From an uncultured Gaiellaceae bacterium (GTDB taxonomy: Bacteria; Actinomycetota; Thermoleophilia; Gaiellales; Gaiellaceae), in contig CATPAS010000016.1 of the NCBI GenBank assembly GCA_955652075.1, positions 1-5,416 of the forward strand: a stretch of 5,416 bases of DNA, written 5' to 3'. The first letter of the stretch is position 1; every line of letters starts with the position of its first letter. This document shows, piece by piece, positions 1-5,416 of this stretch. Both the position numbers and the translations under genes were made by a program. Below the pieces are notes generated by a model. The model saw nothing but the letters and a program-made list of their open reading frames with translations, did no database searches and was not told the origin of the DNA.

Positions 1-150
1 ACCTAAGCAAGACTGCGCGTATTCGCCCACCGGACTGAGCGCGTCCGTTTCAATCGAGCCTCCTGAATTCAGCTTGACCTGAGGGTAGACGTTGCCGGTT
101 GAAAACGCCACGATTCTCGCGTTGGCGTAACGCTCCGCGCAGAGTGCGGG
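1..150 (-). pseudogene. NAD-dependent epimerase/dehydratase, internal fragment lacking its N-terminus
   Basis: Reading the minus strand from about 150 down to 1 gives a frame that runs off the left edge and reads like the middle of an extended short-chain dehydrogenase/epimerase. It contains ARIVAFSTGNVYP (the S-T strand before the active site), then GGSIETDALSPVGEYAQSCLG, which ends around the catalytic tyrosine. The usual YxxxK has Cys where Lys is expected, which I recall from an atypical subgroup with a YAxSCLGRER signature. The Rossmann GxxGxxG half that should precede it is absent: the frame upstream becomes Pro/Cys-rich and hits a stop near 223-225, and no ATG or suitable start is visible. 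The substrate cannot be told. It abuts an oppositely oriented UspA tail, so the gene looks cut by rearrangement or misassembly. The C-terminal part would lie left of the window. Family assignment rests on motif memory only. Confidence 0.6.
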
Positions 151-161
151 CGAGCAAGGGG

Positions 162-272
162 GTGGCTGTCTTTGGCTCGACTGTCGAGCACGTGCTGAAA
201 AGAGCGCCCTGCCGCGTGATGGTCATCGGAACGCCTCAGGCAGCACGGCCCGGGCAGGACACGGCCACCTAG
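162..272 (+). pseudogene. Universal stress protein (UspA-type) domain, C-terminal remnant
   Basis: The plus-strand frame ending at the TAG 270-272 encodes VAVFGSTVEHVLKRAPCRVM followed by VIGTPQAARPGQDTAT. This matches the last strand-helix-strand of the Usp fold, where the phosphate-binding G-S-T/V and the APCxVxVV strand are hallmarks. Only about 36 residues of a normally ~140-residue domain are present. Upstream the same frame is open back to a TGA at 75-77 but does not read as Usp, apart from a possible APRR at 132-143. The wording FGSTVxxVLxxAPCRVMV is also typical of Usp domains fused to the C-terminus of APC-type permeases, so the parent could be a free Usp or such a fusion. With no start and no nucleotide-binding N-terminal half, it is probably a non-functional remnant. 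It ends 46 nt before the MFS start. Confidence 0.6.
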
Positions 273-318
273 AACCACTTCGTCTCGGTTAGGTTCGCGT
301 CGATAGCCTCCGCGGTCC

Positions 319-1704
319 GTGCGGGCCTACCTCCGCAGCCTGAATCCGCAGCTGCCGCGGGACGTCTGGATCCTGCAGGCGGGCGGGCTCGCGAACATGT
401 TCGGGAACGGGGTTATCGGGCCGTTCCTCATCATCTATCTGCACAACGTGCGCGGCATCTCGCTTGGCGTCGCGGGTCTCGTCGTCGCGTCCAACTCCGC
501 CGCCGGGCTCGTGTCAGGATTCGTCGGGGGCGCGCTCTCCGACCGGCTCGGACCGCGGAGAGTTCTGAGTGGCGCCCTGATCGTGATGGCCGTCGCATTC
601 GCTCTCTTCCCGCTCATTCGCAACCCGTGGCAGGCCTTTGCCCTGAACGCGCTCGTCGGACTCGGCAGCGGATCCTTCTGGCCGAGCCAGTCCACCCTCC
701 TGAGCTCGCTCACACCGCGGGACCGGCGACATACCGCCTTCGCGCAGCAACGGATGACGATGAACCTCGGCATCGCACTCGGCGGTCTGGTCGCCGGCGC
801 AATTGCACGCACGGCCCACCCCAGCACCTTCACGTTCCTCTTCCTGCTCAACGCCGCGACGTTTCTCGTCTTCGTGGCGGTGCTGCGGCTCGTCCCCGCA
901 CCGCGCCACGTCGAGGCGCACCACGAGCCCGGCCGCTACGCCGACGTGCTCCGCAATCGCGTCTTTCTTCGCTTCATCGTCCTCAACGTCATCTTCATCG
1001 GAGCGGGGATCGCGGTGATGAGTGAGCTCCTCCCGCCGTTCGCGAAGAACACCGCGCACGTGAGCGAGCCCGCGATCGGGGTGCTCTGGTTCGTCTTCGC
1101 GGGAGGCGTCGCGCTCGGGCAGCTGCCCATCGTGAAGCTCGTCGAGGGCAAGCGCCGCCTGCGGGGGCTCGCGCTCATGGGAGTGGTCTGGGCCGGAACG
1201 TTCCTTGCAGTGCTCGTCGGCGGCACCGGGTTCACGGGAACTCAGGCGGCCGTCGTCTTCGGCATCGCGGTCGCGGTGTTCGCCCTCGGCGAATGCCTGC
1301 ACGGCGCAATCTATGCGCCACTCGTCGTGGATCTGGCGGAACCGCGGCTGCTCGGCCGCTACATGGCGTTCTCCAGCTTCTCCTGGCAGCTCGGCTGGCT
1401 GATCGGCCCCGCGGCCGGAGGCTTCGTCCTTCAGGCCGAGCCGCGGGCGCTCTGGCCGGCGGCGGCGGCGATCTGCCTGCTGGCGTCGGTGTATGCGCTG
1501 TCGCTCGAGCGACGGATCCCTCCACACCTCCATGTCACTCCGCACGTTGACTCCTTCGCAGGCGTCCGGGGTACCATGGCCAACATGGCGCCAACGACCG
1601 CCGAACCACTCAGTACCGATGCCCAACCTGCCACGCATCCGGCGGACGAGGCCTCGCGGATTCGCAGAGGCGGTCGCCCCGCGCGCGGAACCACGCGTCG
1701 CTGA
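319..1704 (+). CDS. MFS transporter, 12 TM, with atypical hydrophilic C-terminal tail
   Basis: The product is a 461-residue inner-membrane secondary transporter of the major facilitator superfamily; its substrate is not determinable. About twelve hydrophobic helices lie between residues ~17 and ~397. Motif A is GGALSDRLGPRRVL (~70-83), in the TM2-TM3 loop. The second half carries a weaker equivalent around GQLPIVKLVEGKRR (267-280) and a GECLHGAIYAPLVVDLAEP block (324-342) followed by GRYMAFSSFSWQLGWLIGPAAGG, reminiscent of MdtH-like drug efflux proteins. The GTG at 319 is the only reasonable start after the in-frame TAG at 304-306; there is no Shine-Dalgarno, so the mRNA may be leaderless. 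The last ~64 residues (398-461) are Pro/Arg-rich, have many A/T third positions, run through a promoter-like motif and overlap corA by 86 nt. They are probably read-through rather than family sequence. An opposite-strand open frame here is a GC shadow. Confidence 0.9.
   Translation: MRAYLRSLNPQLPRDVWILQAGGLANMFGNGVIGPFLIIYLHNVRGISLGVAGLVVASNSAAGLVSGFVGGALSDRLGPRRVLSGALIVMAVAFALFPLIRNPWQAFALNALVGLGSGSFWPSQSTLLSSLTPRDRRHTAFAQQRMTMNLGIALGGLVAGAIARTAHPSTFTFLFLLNAATFLVFVAVLRLVPAPRHVEAHHEPGRYADVLRNRVFLRFIVLNVIFIGAGIAVMSELLPPFAKNTAHVSEPAIGVLWFVFAGGVALGQLPIVKLVEGKRRLRGLALMGVVWAGTFLAVLVGGTGFTGTQAAVVFGIAVAVFALGECLHGAIYAPLVVDLAEPRLLGRYMAFSSFSWQLGWLIGPAAGGFVLQAEPRALWPAAAAICLLASVYALSLERRIPPHLHVTPHVDSFAGVRGTMANMAPTTAEPLSTDAQPATHPADEASRIRRGGRPARGTTRR
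1547..1577 (+). promoter_or_regulatory. Putative sigma70-type promoter for corA, inside the MFS 3' end
   Basis: A -35-like TTGACT (1547-1552) is followed after 18-19 nt by GGTACCAT, giving TACCAT (1572-1577) as a TANNNT-type -10. In this GC-rich setting both boxes stand out. They sit exactly where the MFS homology has ended and just before corA. Transcription would begin near 1584, about 35 nt upstream of the ATG at 1619. The spacer is slightly long, so this is a prediction from motif only. Confidence 0.45.
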
Positions 1705-2614
1705 GCTCAGCGCAAACGGCCTCACCTGGATCCATCTCGACCCGCCCGTCGATCCCGAGACGGTCAACGCGCTGCGCGAGCGTTTCGGCTGGCACCCACT
1801 CGACGTCGAGGACGTCCTGTCGAAGCGCCAGCGGCCGAAGGTCGACGACTACGTCGATGACGGCTACCTCTTCGGCGTCCTCCACTTCCCCGCGTACGAC
1901 AAGAACGTCCAGCGCCTGAACGCCGGCGAGCTCGACTTCTTCCTCGGGCCTGACTATCTGGTCACGATCTCGAACGTCGAGCTGCTCCCGGTCACGCGGC
2001 TCTTCAACCGCGTCCAGGAGGACGAGCGCTTCCGCGAGCAGCTCTTCAGCAAGGGATCGGGCCGCCTCCTCTACGAGGTGCTGGACGATCTCTTCGACTA
2101 CTGCTTCCCGATCCTCGACAAGATCGCCTACAAGCTCGACTCGATCGAGGACGACATCGAGGATCGCCGCTCCGAGGAGATCGTCACCGACATCTCCAAG
2201 GTGAAGCAGGAGATCATCTCCTACCGCAAGATCATCAAGCCGCAGCGCCCGGCGCTGCGATTGCTCGAGCGGCACATCGAGCGTTTCCTCCCCGAGGAGC
2301 TCGAGCTCTACTTCGACGACCTCGTGGACGCGTCCGAGCGCATCTGGGACCTGCTGGACAACTACAAGGAAGTCGTGGAAGCGCTCGAGAGCACGAACGA
2401 GTCGGTGATCTCACATCGCCAGAACGACGTCTTGCGGATTCTGACGGTGTTCTCGGTGATCCTGCTCCCACTCACGCTGATCTCGGGGATCTTCGGCATG
2501 AACGTCGCCTTCCCCGGGGAGGGAACGCGCCTGGCCTTCTGGATCGTCGCGGGCCTGATGGTCGCCGTGATCGTCGGGATGATCGGCTTCTTCAAGCTCA
2601 AGCGCTGGCTCTGA
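1619..2614 (+). CDS. corA: CorA-family Mg2+/Co2+ (divalent cation) channel
   Basis: CorA proteins form homopentameric channels that admit Mg2+ (also Co2+/Ni2+) and gate by intracellular Mg2+. From ATG 1619 the product is 331 residues, normal for the family. A soluble N-terminal alpha/beta domain (~35-150, with WHPLDVEDVLSKRQRPK at 58-74) leads into long charged helices (~150-265, the funnel and stalk). TM1 (~272-292) ends in the signature GIFGMN (GMN = 293-295), then come the periplasmic loop, TM2 (~305-324) and a short basic C-terminus KLKRWL. The frame remains open further upstream (ATGs at 1493 and 1532), but those lie upstream of the likely promoter and deep in the MFS gene. G/C third positions in this frame dominate from about 1619. 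No Shine-Dalgarno precedes 1619, so the start is less certain than the identity. The ATGs at 1576 and 1585 are in the MFS frame, not this one. Confidence 0.93.
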   Translation: MPNLPRIRRTRPRGFAEAVAPRAEPRVAELSANGLTWIHLDPPVDPETVNALRERFGWHPLDVEDVLSKRQRPKVDDYVDDGYLFGVLHFPAYDKNVQRLNAGELDFFLGPDYLVTISNVELLPVTRLFNRVQEDERFREQLFSKGSGRLLYEVLDDLFDYCFPILDKIAYKLDSIEDDIEDRRSEEIVTDISKVKQEIISYRKIIKPQRPALRLLERHIERFLPEELELYFDDLVDASERIWDLLDNYKEVVEALESTNESVISHRQNDVLRILTVFSVILLPLTLISGIFGMNVAFPGEGTRLAFWIVAGLMVAVIVGMIGFFKLKRWL

Positions 2615-2622
2615 ACAGGACC

Positions 2623-2639
2623 GGGAGCCGCTAGCTCCC
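2623..2639 (+). terminator. Hairpin after corA, possible weak terminator
   Basis: Nine nucleotides past the corA stop, GGGAGC (2623-2628) and GCTCCC (2634-2639) form a perfect 6-bp stem with a 5-nt loop CGCTA. Two more CC/GG pairs can form outside across a bulged C. No T-run follows, so it is at best a factor-dependent or attenuating terminator or an mRNA 3' end stabiliser. Confidence 0.35.
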
Positions 2640-2657
2640 CGGCAGACCTCTAGCAGG

Positions 2658-2671
2658 ACTCGGGACCGAGT
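2658..2671. repeat. Short inverted repeat ACTCGG-GA-CCGAGT
   Basis: A 14-bp near-perfect palindrome with 6-bp arms and a 2-nt centre lies in the gap between corA and the small membrane-protein gene. The short centre favours a dimeric-protein operator over an RNA hairpin, but chance occurrence is quite possible in GC-rich DNA. Confidence 0.2.
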
Positions 2672-2683
2672 AACCGAAGTCGT

Positions 2684-2701
2684 GAGTGGCACGTTCCACT
2701 C
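2684..2701. repeat. Inverted repeat GAGTGG-N6-CCACTC upstream of the small ORF
   Basis: Perfect 6-bp arms (2684-2689 and 2696-2701) flank CACGTT. The repeat ends 5 nt before ATG 2707, where an operator or a 5'-UTR hairpin would affect expression of the small ORF and the HIT gene. If translation instead began at the in-frame GTG 2686, the repeat would be coding. No known regulator is recognised. Confidence 0.22.
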
Positions 2702-2706
2702 CCGAC

Positions 2707-2850
2707 ATGCTCACTCTCCAGGCGATCCTCCTCACCTCCTCCCTGCTCATGGTCCTGGCAATGGTCGGGTCGATGATGTTCCTCGCCACGCTGCGCGCCC
2801 GGATCGAGCCGGAAGCCGTCCCGGTCGAATCCGTGGATCAGCCGCTCTAG
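2707..2850 (+). CDS. Small single-pass membrane protein, 47 residues, unknown function
   Basis: ATG 2707 to TAG 2848-2850 encodes 47 residues. Residues ~4-28 (LQAILLTSSLLMVLAMVGSM and onward) form one hydrophobic helix, followed by RAR and a short acidic tail (IEPEAVPVESVDQPL). By the positive-inside rule the tail would be cytoplasmic. Coding evidence is good for such a short frame: about nine in ten third positions are G or C (exceptions are only ACT, GCA, GAA twice and GAT), and the product is a coherent TM segment. The stop lies 10 nt before the HIT start, so the two genes are probably co-transcribed. An in-frame GTG at 2686 would add seven residues; the TGA at 2683-2685 blocks anything earlier. 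No Shine-Dalgarno is seen. I do not recognise a family; partners could be CorA or another membrane complex, but nothing in the sequence shows that. Confidence 0.62.
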   Translation: MLTLQAILLTSSLLMVLAMVGSMMFLATLRARIEPEAVPVESVDQPL

Positions 2851-2860
2851 ACTCGGCCGC

Positions 2861-3352
2861 GTGAAGCACCTATGGGCGCCCTGGCGCCTCGAGTACATCA
2901 AGTCGGCCGACGACGAGCCCGGCTGCGTCTTCTGCGCGGCCGTGACGGGCGACGACGAAGAACGACTCGTGATCCATCGCGGCCGACGTGCGATCGCGCT
3001 GCTGAACAAGTACCCGTACTCGTCCGGCCACTTCATGGTCGCGCCGATACGGCACATCGGCGAGTACGACGAGCTCGCCGAGGATGAAGTGCTGGAGCTC
3101 CACCGGCTGGCGTCCGCCGGCATGGGCGCGCTGGCTCAGCTGTACGCGCCGCAGGGTTACAACCTCGGCTGGAATCTGGGACGCATCGCCGGTGCCGGCG
3201 TGGTCGACCACGTCCATCTGCACGTCGTGCCTCGCTGGGCCGGTGACACGAACTTCATGCCGGTGCTCGCAGAGGTGAAGGTGCTGCCGGAGCACCTGGC
3301 GGAGACACGCCGCCGGCTCGCGGAGGCCTGGCCCGAAGGCCTCTACAACTAG
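2861..3352 (+). CDS. HIT-family protein, Ap4A phosphorylase / ATP adenylyltransferase-like
   Basis: The product is a 163-residue cytosolic histidine-triad protein. The N-terminus MKHLWAPWRLEYI and CVFC (residues 22-25, CxxC) resemble mycobacterial Rv2613c, the Ap4A phosphorylase that splits diadenosine tetraphosphate into ATP and ADP using phosphate. LLNKYPYSSGHFMVAP (48-62) matches the substrate-site block, NLGWNLGRIAGAG (101-113) is the glycine-rich loop, and HVHLHVVPRW (117-126) is the triad H-x-H-x-H-x-x. By analogy the middle H119 is the nucleophile that becomes adenylylated. DTNFMPV (129-135) is also typical of this subgroup. The start is GTG 2861, 10 nt after the small membrane-protein gene, with no Shine-Dalgarno; length fits the family. 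HIT family is certain, the exact substrate is inferred. The stop overlaps the stop of the convergent M32 gene. Confidence 0.92.
   Translation: MKHLWAPWRLEYIKSADDEPGCVFCAAVTGDDEERLVIHRGRRAIALLNKYPYSSGHFMVAPIRHIGEYDELAEDEVLELHRLASAGMGALAQLYAPQGYNLGWNLGRIAGAGVVDHVHLHVVPRWAGDTNFMPVLAEVKVLPEHLAETRRRLAEAWPEGLYN
3323..3343. terminator. Hairpin at the convergent HIT / M32 junction
   Basis: GAGGCCT (3323-3329) and AGGCCTC (3337-3343) are a perfect 7-bp inverted repeat with a 7-nt loop, extendable by a G-U pair. For the M32 transcript it lies 5 nt past the stop; for the HIT transcript it is the last few codons before the stop. There is no intergenic space here, so this is the only candidate structure to end both transcripts. 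No T-run is present on either side, so intrinsic termination would be weak. Confidence 0.35.
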
Positions 3353-4845
3353 GCGGCCACACCCGCGCCGTACTTGGCGCGGAGATACGCGAGGTAGGGC
3401 TTCCCGTCGATCCTGCTTCCGGTCGCCCGCTCGAGCGTTTCCTGCGGCGAGAACTTCCTGCCGTGCGCATGGACATGCTTGCCGAGCCAGCCGCGCAACG
3501 CGGCGAACTCACCGCGCTCGATCTGATCTTCGAGATCTCGAACGTCCTCGAGCGCCTTCTCCCAGATCTGCACCGACATGACACTCCCGAGCAGGTAGGT
3601 CGCGAAGTACCCGATCAGCCCGGTGGCCCAGTGGGTGTCCTGGAGGACCCCGTGCGCGTCGTCGGGAACGTCCACTCCGAGGTACTCGTGCATCCTCTCG
3701 TTCCAGGTCTGCGGGAGGTCTCGGAGCTCGACGCGCCCGTTGATGATGTCCTGCTCGAGCTCGAAGCGCAGGATGATGTGCATCCCGTATGTCACCTCGT
3801 CTGCCTTGATCCTGATCAGCGACGGCTTGACGCGGTTGATGCCGGCGACGAAGCGGTCGAGCTCCACTCCGCTCAGCTGTTCGGGGAAAGTCTCCTGTAC
3901 GCGCGCGTAGAAGAAGCGCCAGAACTGCGGGCTGCGTCCGACAAGGTTCTCCCACAGCCTGCTCTGGGATTCGTGAATGCCGAGCGAGCACGCGCTGCCG
4001 ATCGGGAGCCGTTCGAGGTTCCGCGGGAGCTGGTGCGAATACAGCCCGTGTCCGTACTCGTGCATGGTGGAGAAGAACGACTTAATCGTCGCGGGGTCGT
4101 ACTGCGTCGTGATGCGGACGTCGTCCACTCCTGCGCCTGATGCGAACGGGTGCTCGGTGGGATCGAGCCGCCACGTGTCCGGTCGAAAGCCGAAGAGCCT
4201 GACCACGTCCCTCGCGAGCTGCTCCTGGCGCTCGACCGGGAAGTTGCCGCGAAGGAACGAGTCGTCCACCTCCGTGTCGCGTAGCTCGGCGATCAGCCGG
4301 ACGAGCTCGGCCCTGAGCTCGTCGAAGATCTCCCGCACCTCCGCAGTGGTCGTGTACGGCTCGAAGTCGTCGAGCAGGATGTCGTACGGCTCCTCCACCC
4401 CGTCGAAGCACGCGACGTAGCGTCGCCGCAGGTCGACGTTCCGCTCGAGTGCCGGCAGAAAGAGCTCGAAGTTCGACTCGGCCCTCGCTTTGACCCACAC
4501 GGGACGAGCCTGGGCAGCGGCACGCGTCATCTCCGCACGGAGGTCCGTGGGCACGCGGACAGCCTTCTCGTAGTCACGCCGTGCGACTCGAATCAGGGCC
4601 GCGTCATCCGAGTCCGGGTCGAGCGACTCCTCGAGGGGATGCAACTCGCCGAGCAGCCGGCCGGTTTCCTCTGCGATCAGCAACTCGTGTGCGACCCGCC
4701 GCAGTGTCGCGAGGTGATCGGCGCGGTGATCGGACCCAGCCGGCGGCATCATCGTCTGCTGGTCCCATGAGAGCACCCGGCTGATCCGCTCGAGATCGCT
4801 GATCTTGCCGAGCCGTTCCTTGAGCTGCTCCAGAGGCTTACTCAC
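3349..4845 (-). CDS. M32-family metallocarboxypeptidase (carboxypeptidase Taq type)
   Basis: The product is a 498-residue cytoplasmic zinc carboxypeptidase that trims residues from peptide C-termini, probably in peptide recycling. The N-terminus has the family SWDQQTMMPP (residues 26-35). The zinc site is HEYGH (262-266: ligands H262 and H266, catalytic E263), with the third ligand E292 in HESQSR (291-296). Other M32 blocks are present: HPF (232-234), DVRITTQYD (242-250), IRIKADEVTYGMHIILRFE (344-362) and LQDTHWATGLIGYFATYLLG (401-420). In the last block Ala replaces the more usual Pro or Ser of GYFPTY. No signal peptide is present and length equals the family norm. The start is GTG 4845-4843, inside the end of the upstream yceH-like gene (8-nt overlap, GTGAGTAA), so translation is probably coupled. 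Its TAG stop (3351-3349) overlaps the HIT stop on the other strand. Large plus-strand frames over this gene are shadows. Confidence 0.95.
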   Translation of the reverse strand: MSKPLEQLKERLGKISDLERISRVLSWDQQTMMPPAGSDHRADHLATLRRVAHELLIAEETGRLLGELHPLEESLDPDSDDAALIRVARRDYEKAVRVPTDLRAEMTRAAAQARPVWVKARAESNFELFLPALERNVDLRRRYVACFDGVEEPYDILLDDFEPYTTTAEVREIFDELRAELVRLIAELRDTEVDDSFLRGNFPVERQEQLARDVVRLFGFRPDTWRLDPTEHPFASGAGVDDVRITTQYDPATIKSFFSTMHEYGHGLYSHQLPRNLERLPIGSACSLGIHESQSRLWENLVGRSPQFWRFFYARVQETFPEQLSGVELDRFVAGINRVKPSLIRIKADEVTYGMHIILRFELEQDIINGRVELRDLPQTWNERMHEYLGVDVPDDAHGVLQDTHWATGLIGYFATYLLGSVMSVQIWEKALEDVRDLEDQIERGEFAALRGWLGKHVHAHGRKFSPQETLERATGSRIDGKPYLAYLRAKYGAGVAA

Positions 4846-5416
4846 GGTCGGGCACGTTATCGAGGCGGCTCAGCAATTCGTTGAAGGAGTGCTCGAGCCG
4901 TCGGAGCCGCTCCTCGATCGCAGCGACGCGGTCGTCGACGTGAGGCGGAACCTCCTCGGAGTTAGGATCGGCGGCCTCCTGGGTCTCGCCGCCGAGGAGT
5001 TGAGTCCAGCGCTCCTCCTTCTGGCCCGGCCGCCGCTCGAGGCGCTCGACCAGCTCTCGCTGCCCCAGCTCGTCGAGTGTCCGCGCGACGTCGGCGACCG
5101 ACTCGAATCGGTGGAGCCGCTCGCTCCGCTGCTTGAGCTCGCCGAGCGTCTGCGGGCCGCGCAGCATGAGCACGCCGAGCAGCGACAGCTGAGCGGCGGA
5201 GAGGCCGAGCGCTTCGTCGAGCAGATGTCGGTACTTCAGGGCGCGGCTGCTCGCGCCGCTCGCGAACCGCGTCCAACCGCGGCTTGACATGCGGTCGAGC
5301 GCCGCCGTGATCTCGCGCTCTTCGTATACGACCACGGGATCGCGGTTCGTCGCCTGGTTGCACGCGAGACGGAGCGCGTTCAGCGAGAGCGGGTAGGCAT
5401 CCGGCGTCGTCCGCTG
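4838..5416 (-). CDS. yceH: YceH/DUF480 winged-helix protein, N-terminus outside the window
   Basis: The minus-strand frame is open from the right edge to TAA 4840-4838, giving 192 visible residues. The visible start, TTPDAYPLSLNALRLACNQ (residues 3-21) then TNRDP, matches E. coli YceH closely in my memory of it, which puts about 19 residues off the edge; the internal GTG at 5335 is not the start. Two winged-helix units are expected: ~1-65, and ~70-143 containing LSAAQLSLLGVLMLRGPQT, the ELKQRSERLHRF helix and the ERRPGQKEERWTQLLGGE wing. A charged linker and a heptad-like helix (~161-187, VAAIEERLRRLEHSFNELLSRL) suggest coiled-coil dimerisation, as at the end of YceH. The fold implies DNA binding or protein contact, but the function is unknown in the family. 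It overlaps the downstream M32 gene by 8 nt, implying a bicistronic mRNA. Confidence 0.92.
   Translation of the reverse strand, partial: QRTTPDAYPLSLNALRLACNQATNRDPVVVYEEREITAALDRMSSRGWTRFASGASSRALKYRHLLDEALGLSAAQLSLLGVLMLRGPQTLGELKQRSERLHRFESVADVARTLDELGQRELVERLERRPGQKEERWTQLLGGETQEAADPNSEEVPPHVDDRVAAIEERLRRLEHSFNELLSRLDNVPDRE

Noticed and set aside
69..278. Minus-strand 69-residue open frame starting with ATG at the left edge
   Set aside because: It is out of frame with the epimerase-like reading and lies opposite the Usp tail; its Arg/Ser/His-rich product matches nothing I know.
273..318. Possible promoter for the MFS gene (TAGCCT at 304-309 as a -10)
   Set aside because: No -35 at an acceptable distance was found, so it was left out as a feature; the MFS promoter remains unidentified.
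514..1767. Long minus-strand open frame (417 residues) opposite the MFS gene
   Set aside because: Its product is a charged Arg/Glu/Asp-rich string with no domain, exactly what the complement of a GC-rich TM-protein gene yields. The plus-strand frame carries clear MFS motifs.
1610..2275. Minus-strand open frame (221 residues) opposite corA
   Set aside because: It is an antisense shadow: repetitive Val/Asp/Leu/Glu composition from complementary GC-rich codons and no recognisable motif, while the plus strand encodes unmistakable CorA.
2297..2308. Perfect 12-bp palindrome GAGCTCGAGCTC
   Set aside because: It lies inside corA and simply encodes Glu-Leu-Glu-Leu with preferred codons; repeated GAGCTC is common in this DNA.
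3580..3650. Ala in place of the usual Pro/Ser in the M32 GYFxTY block as a sign of inactivity
   Set aside because: The residue is not a zinc ligand or catalytic base; HEYGH and HESQ are intact, and I recall this position varying among family members.
3463..4140. Plus-strand open frame (225 residues) within the M32 gene
   Set aside because: It lies wholly opposite the M32 catalytic region, has no domain, and its composition mirrors the minus-strand codons.
1..5416. CRISPR array, tRNA/rRNA, insertion sequence, toxin-antitoxin or phage/defence genes
   Set aside because: Both strands were scanned by eye; no regularly spaced repeats, no cloverleaf-like sequence, no transposase motif or terminal inverted repeats, and every sizeable gene belongs to a housekeeping family.

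Overview
The window is GC-rich (roughly two thirds GC by eye). Its genes have strongly G/C third codon positions, frequent GTG starts (three of the four visible starts of the larger genes and products are GTG or lack a clear Shine-Dalgarno) and very tight packing. Together with the actinobacterial type of the HIT protein, this suggests a high-GC actinobacterium, perhaps the Thermoleophilia (Gaiellales/Solirubrobacterales). That placement is inference from style and remembered families, not from a search.

Layout. Positions 1-272 hold two gene fragments facing each other: the middle of an NAD-dependent epimerase/dehydratase on the minus strand (about 1-150), and the last ~36 codons of a universal stress (UspA-type) domain on the plus strand (about 162-272). 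Neither has the rest of its gene in place, so a breakpoint, either natural rearrangement or assembly chimera, lies near 150-165. Then, on the plus strand: a 12-TM MFS transporter (319-1704); CorA, a divalent-metal channel (1619-2614), whose likely promoter lies inside the 3' tail of the MFS frame; a 47-residue single-TM miniprotein (2707-2850) that is easily overlooked; and a HIT-family protein resembling Ap4A phosphorylase/ATP adenylyltransferase (2861-3352). On the minus strand: a YceH/DUF480 winged-helix protein entering from the right edge (4838-5416, N-terminus outside), followed with an 8-nt overlap by an M32 (Taq-type) metallocarboxypeptidase (3349-4845). The plus and minus gene groups meet tail to tail on a single CTAG that supplies the stop codon of both, with a hairpin beside it.

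How the genes relate. corA, the small membrane protein and the HIT gene could share transcripts, although a weak hairpin follows corA. yceH and the M32 gene look translationally coupled. The gene set is mostly housekeeping: ion homeostasis, transport, dinucleotide phosphate turnover and peptide turnover. I see no mobile element, CRISPR array, RNA gene, defence cassette or biosynthetic cluster. The points most worth a second look are the fragment junction at the left edge, the corA start and promoter region, the conserved-looking small ORF, and the shared-stop convergent junction.
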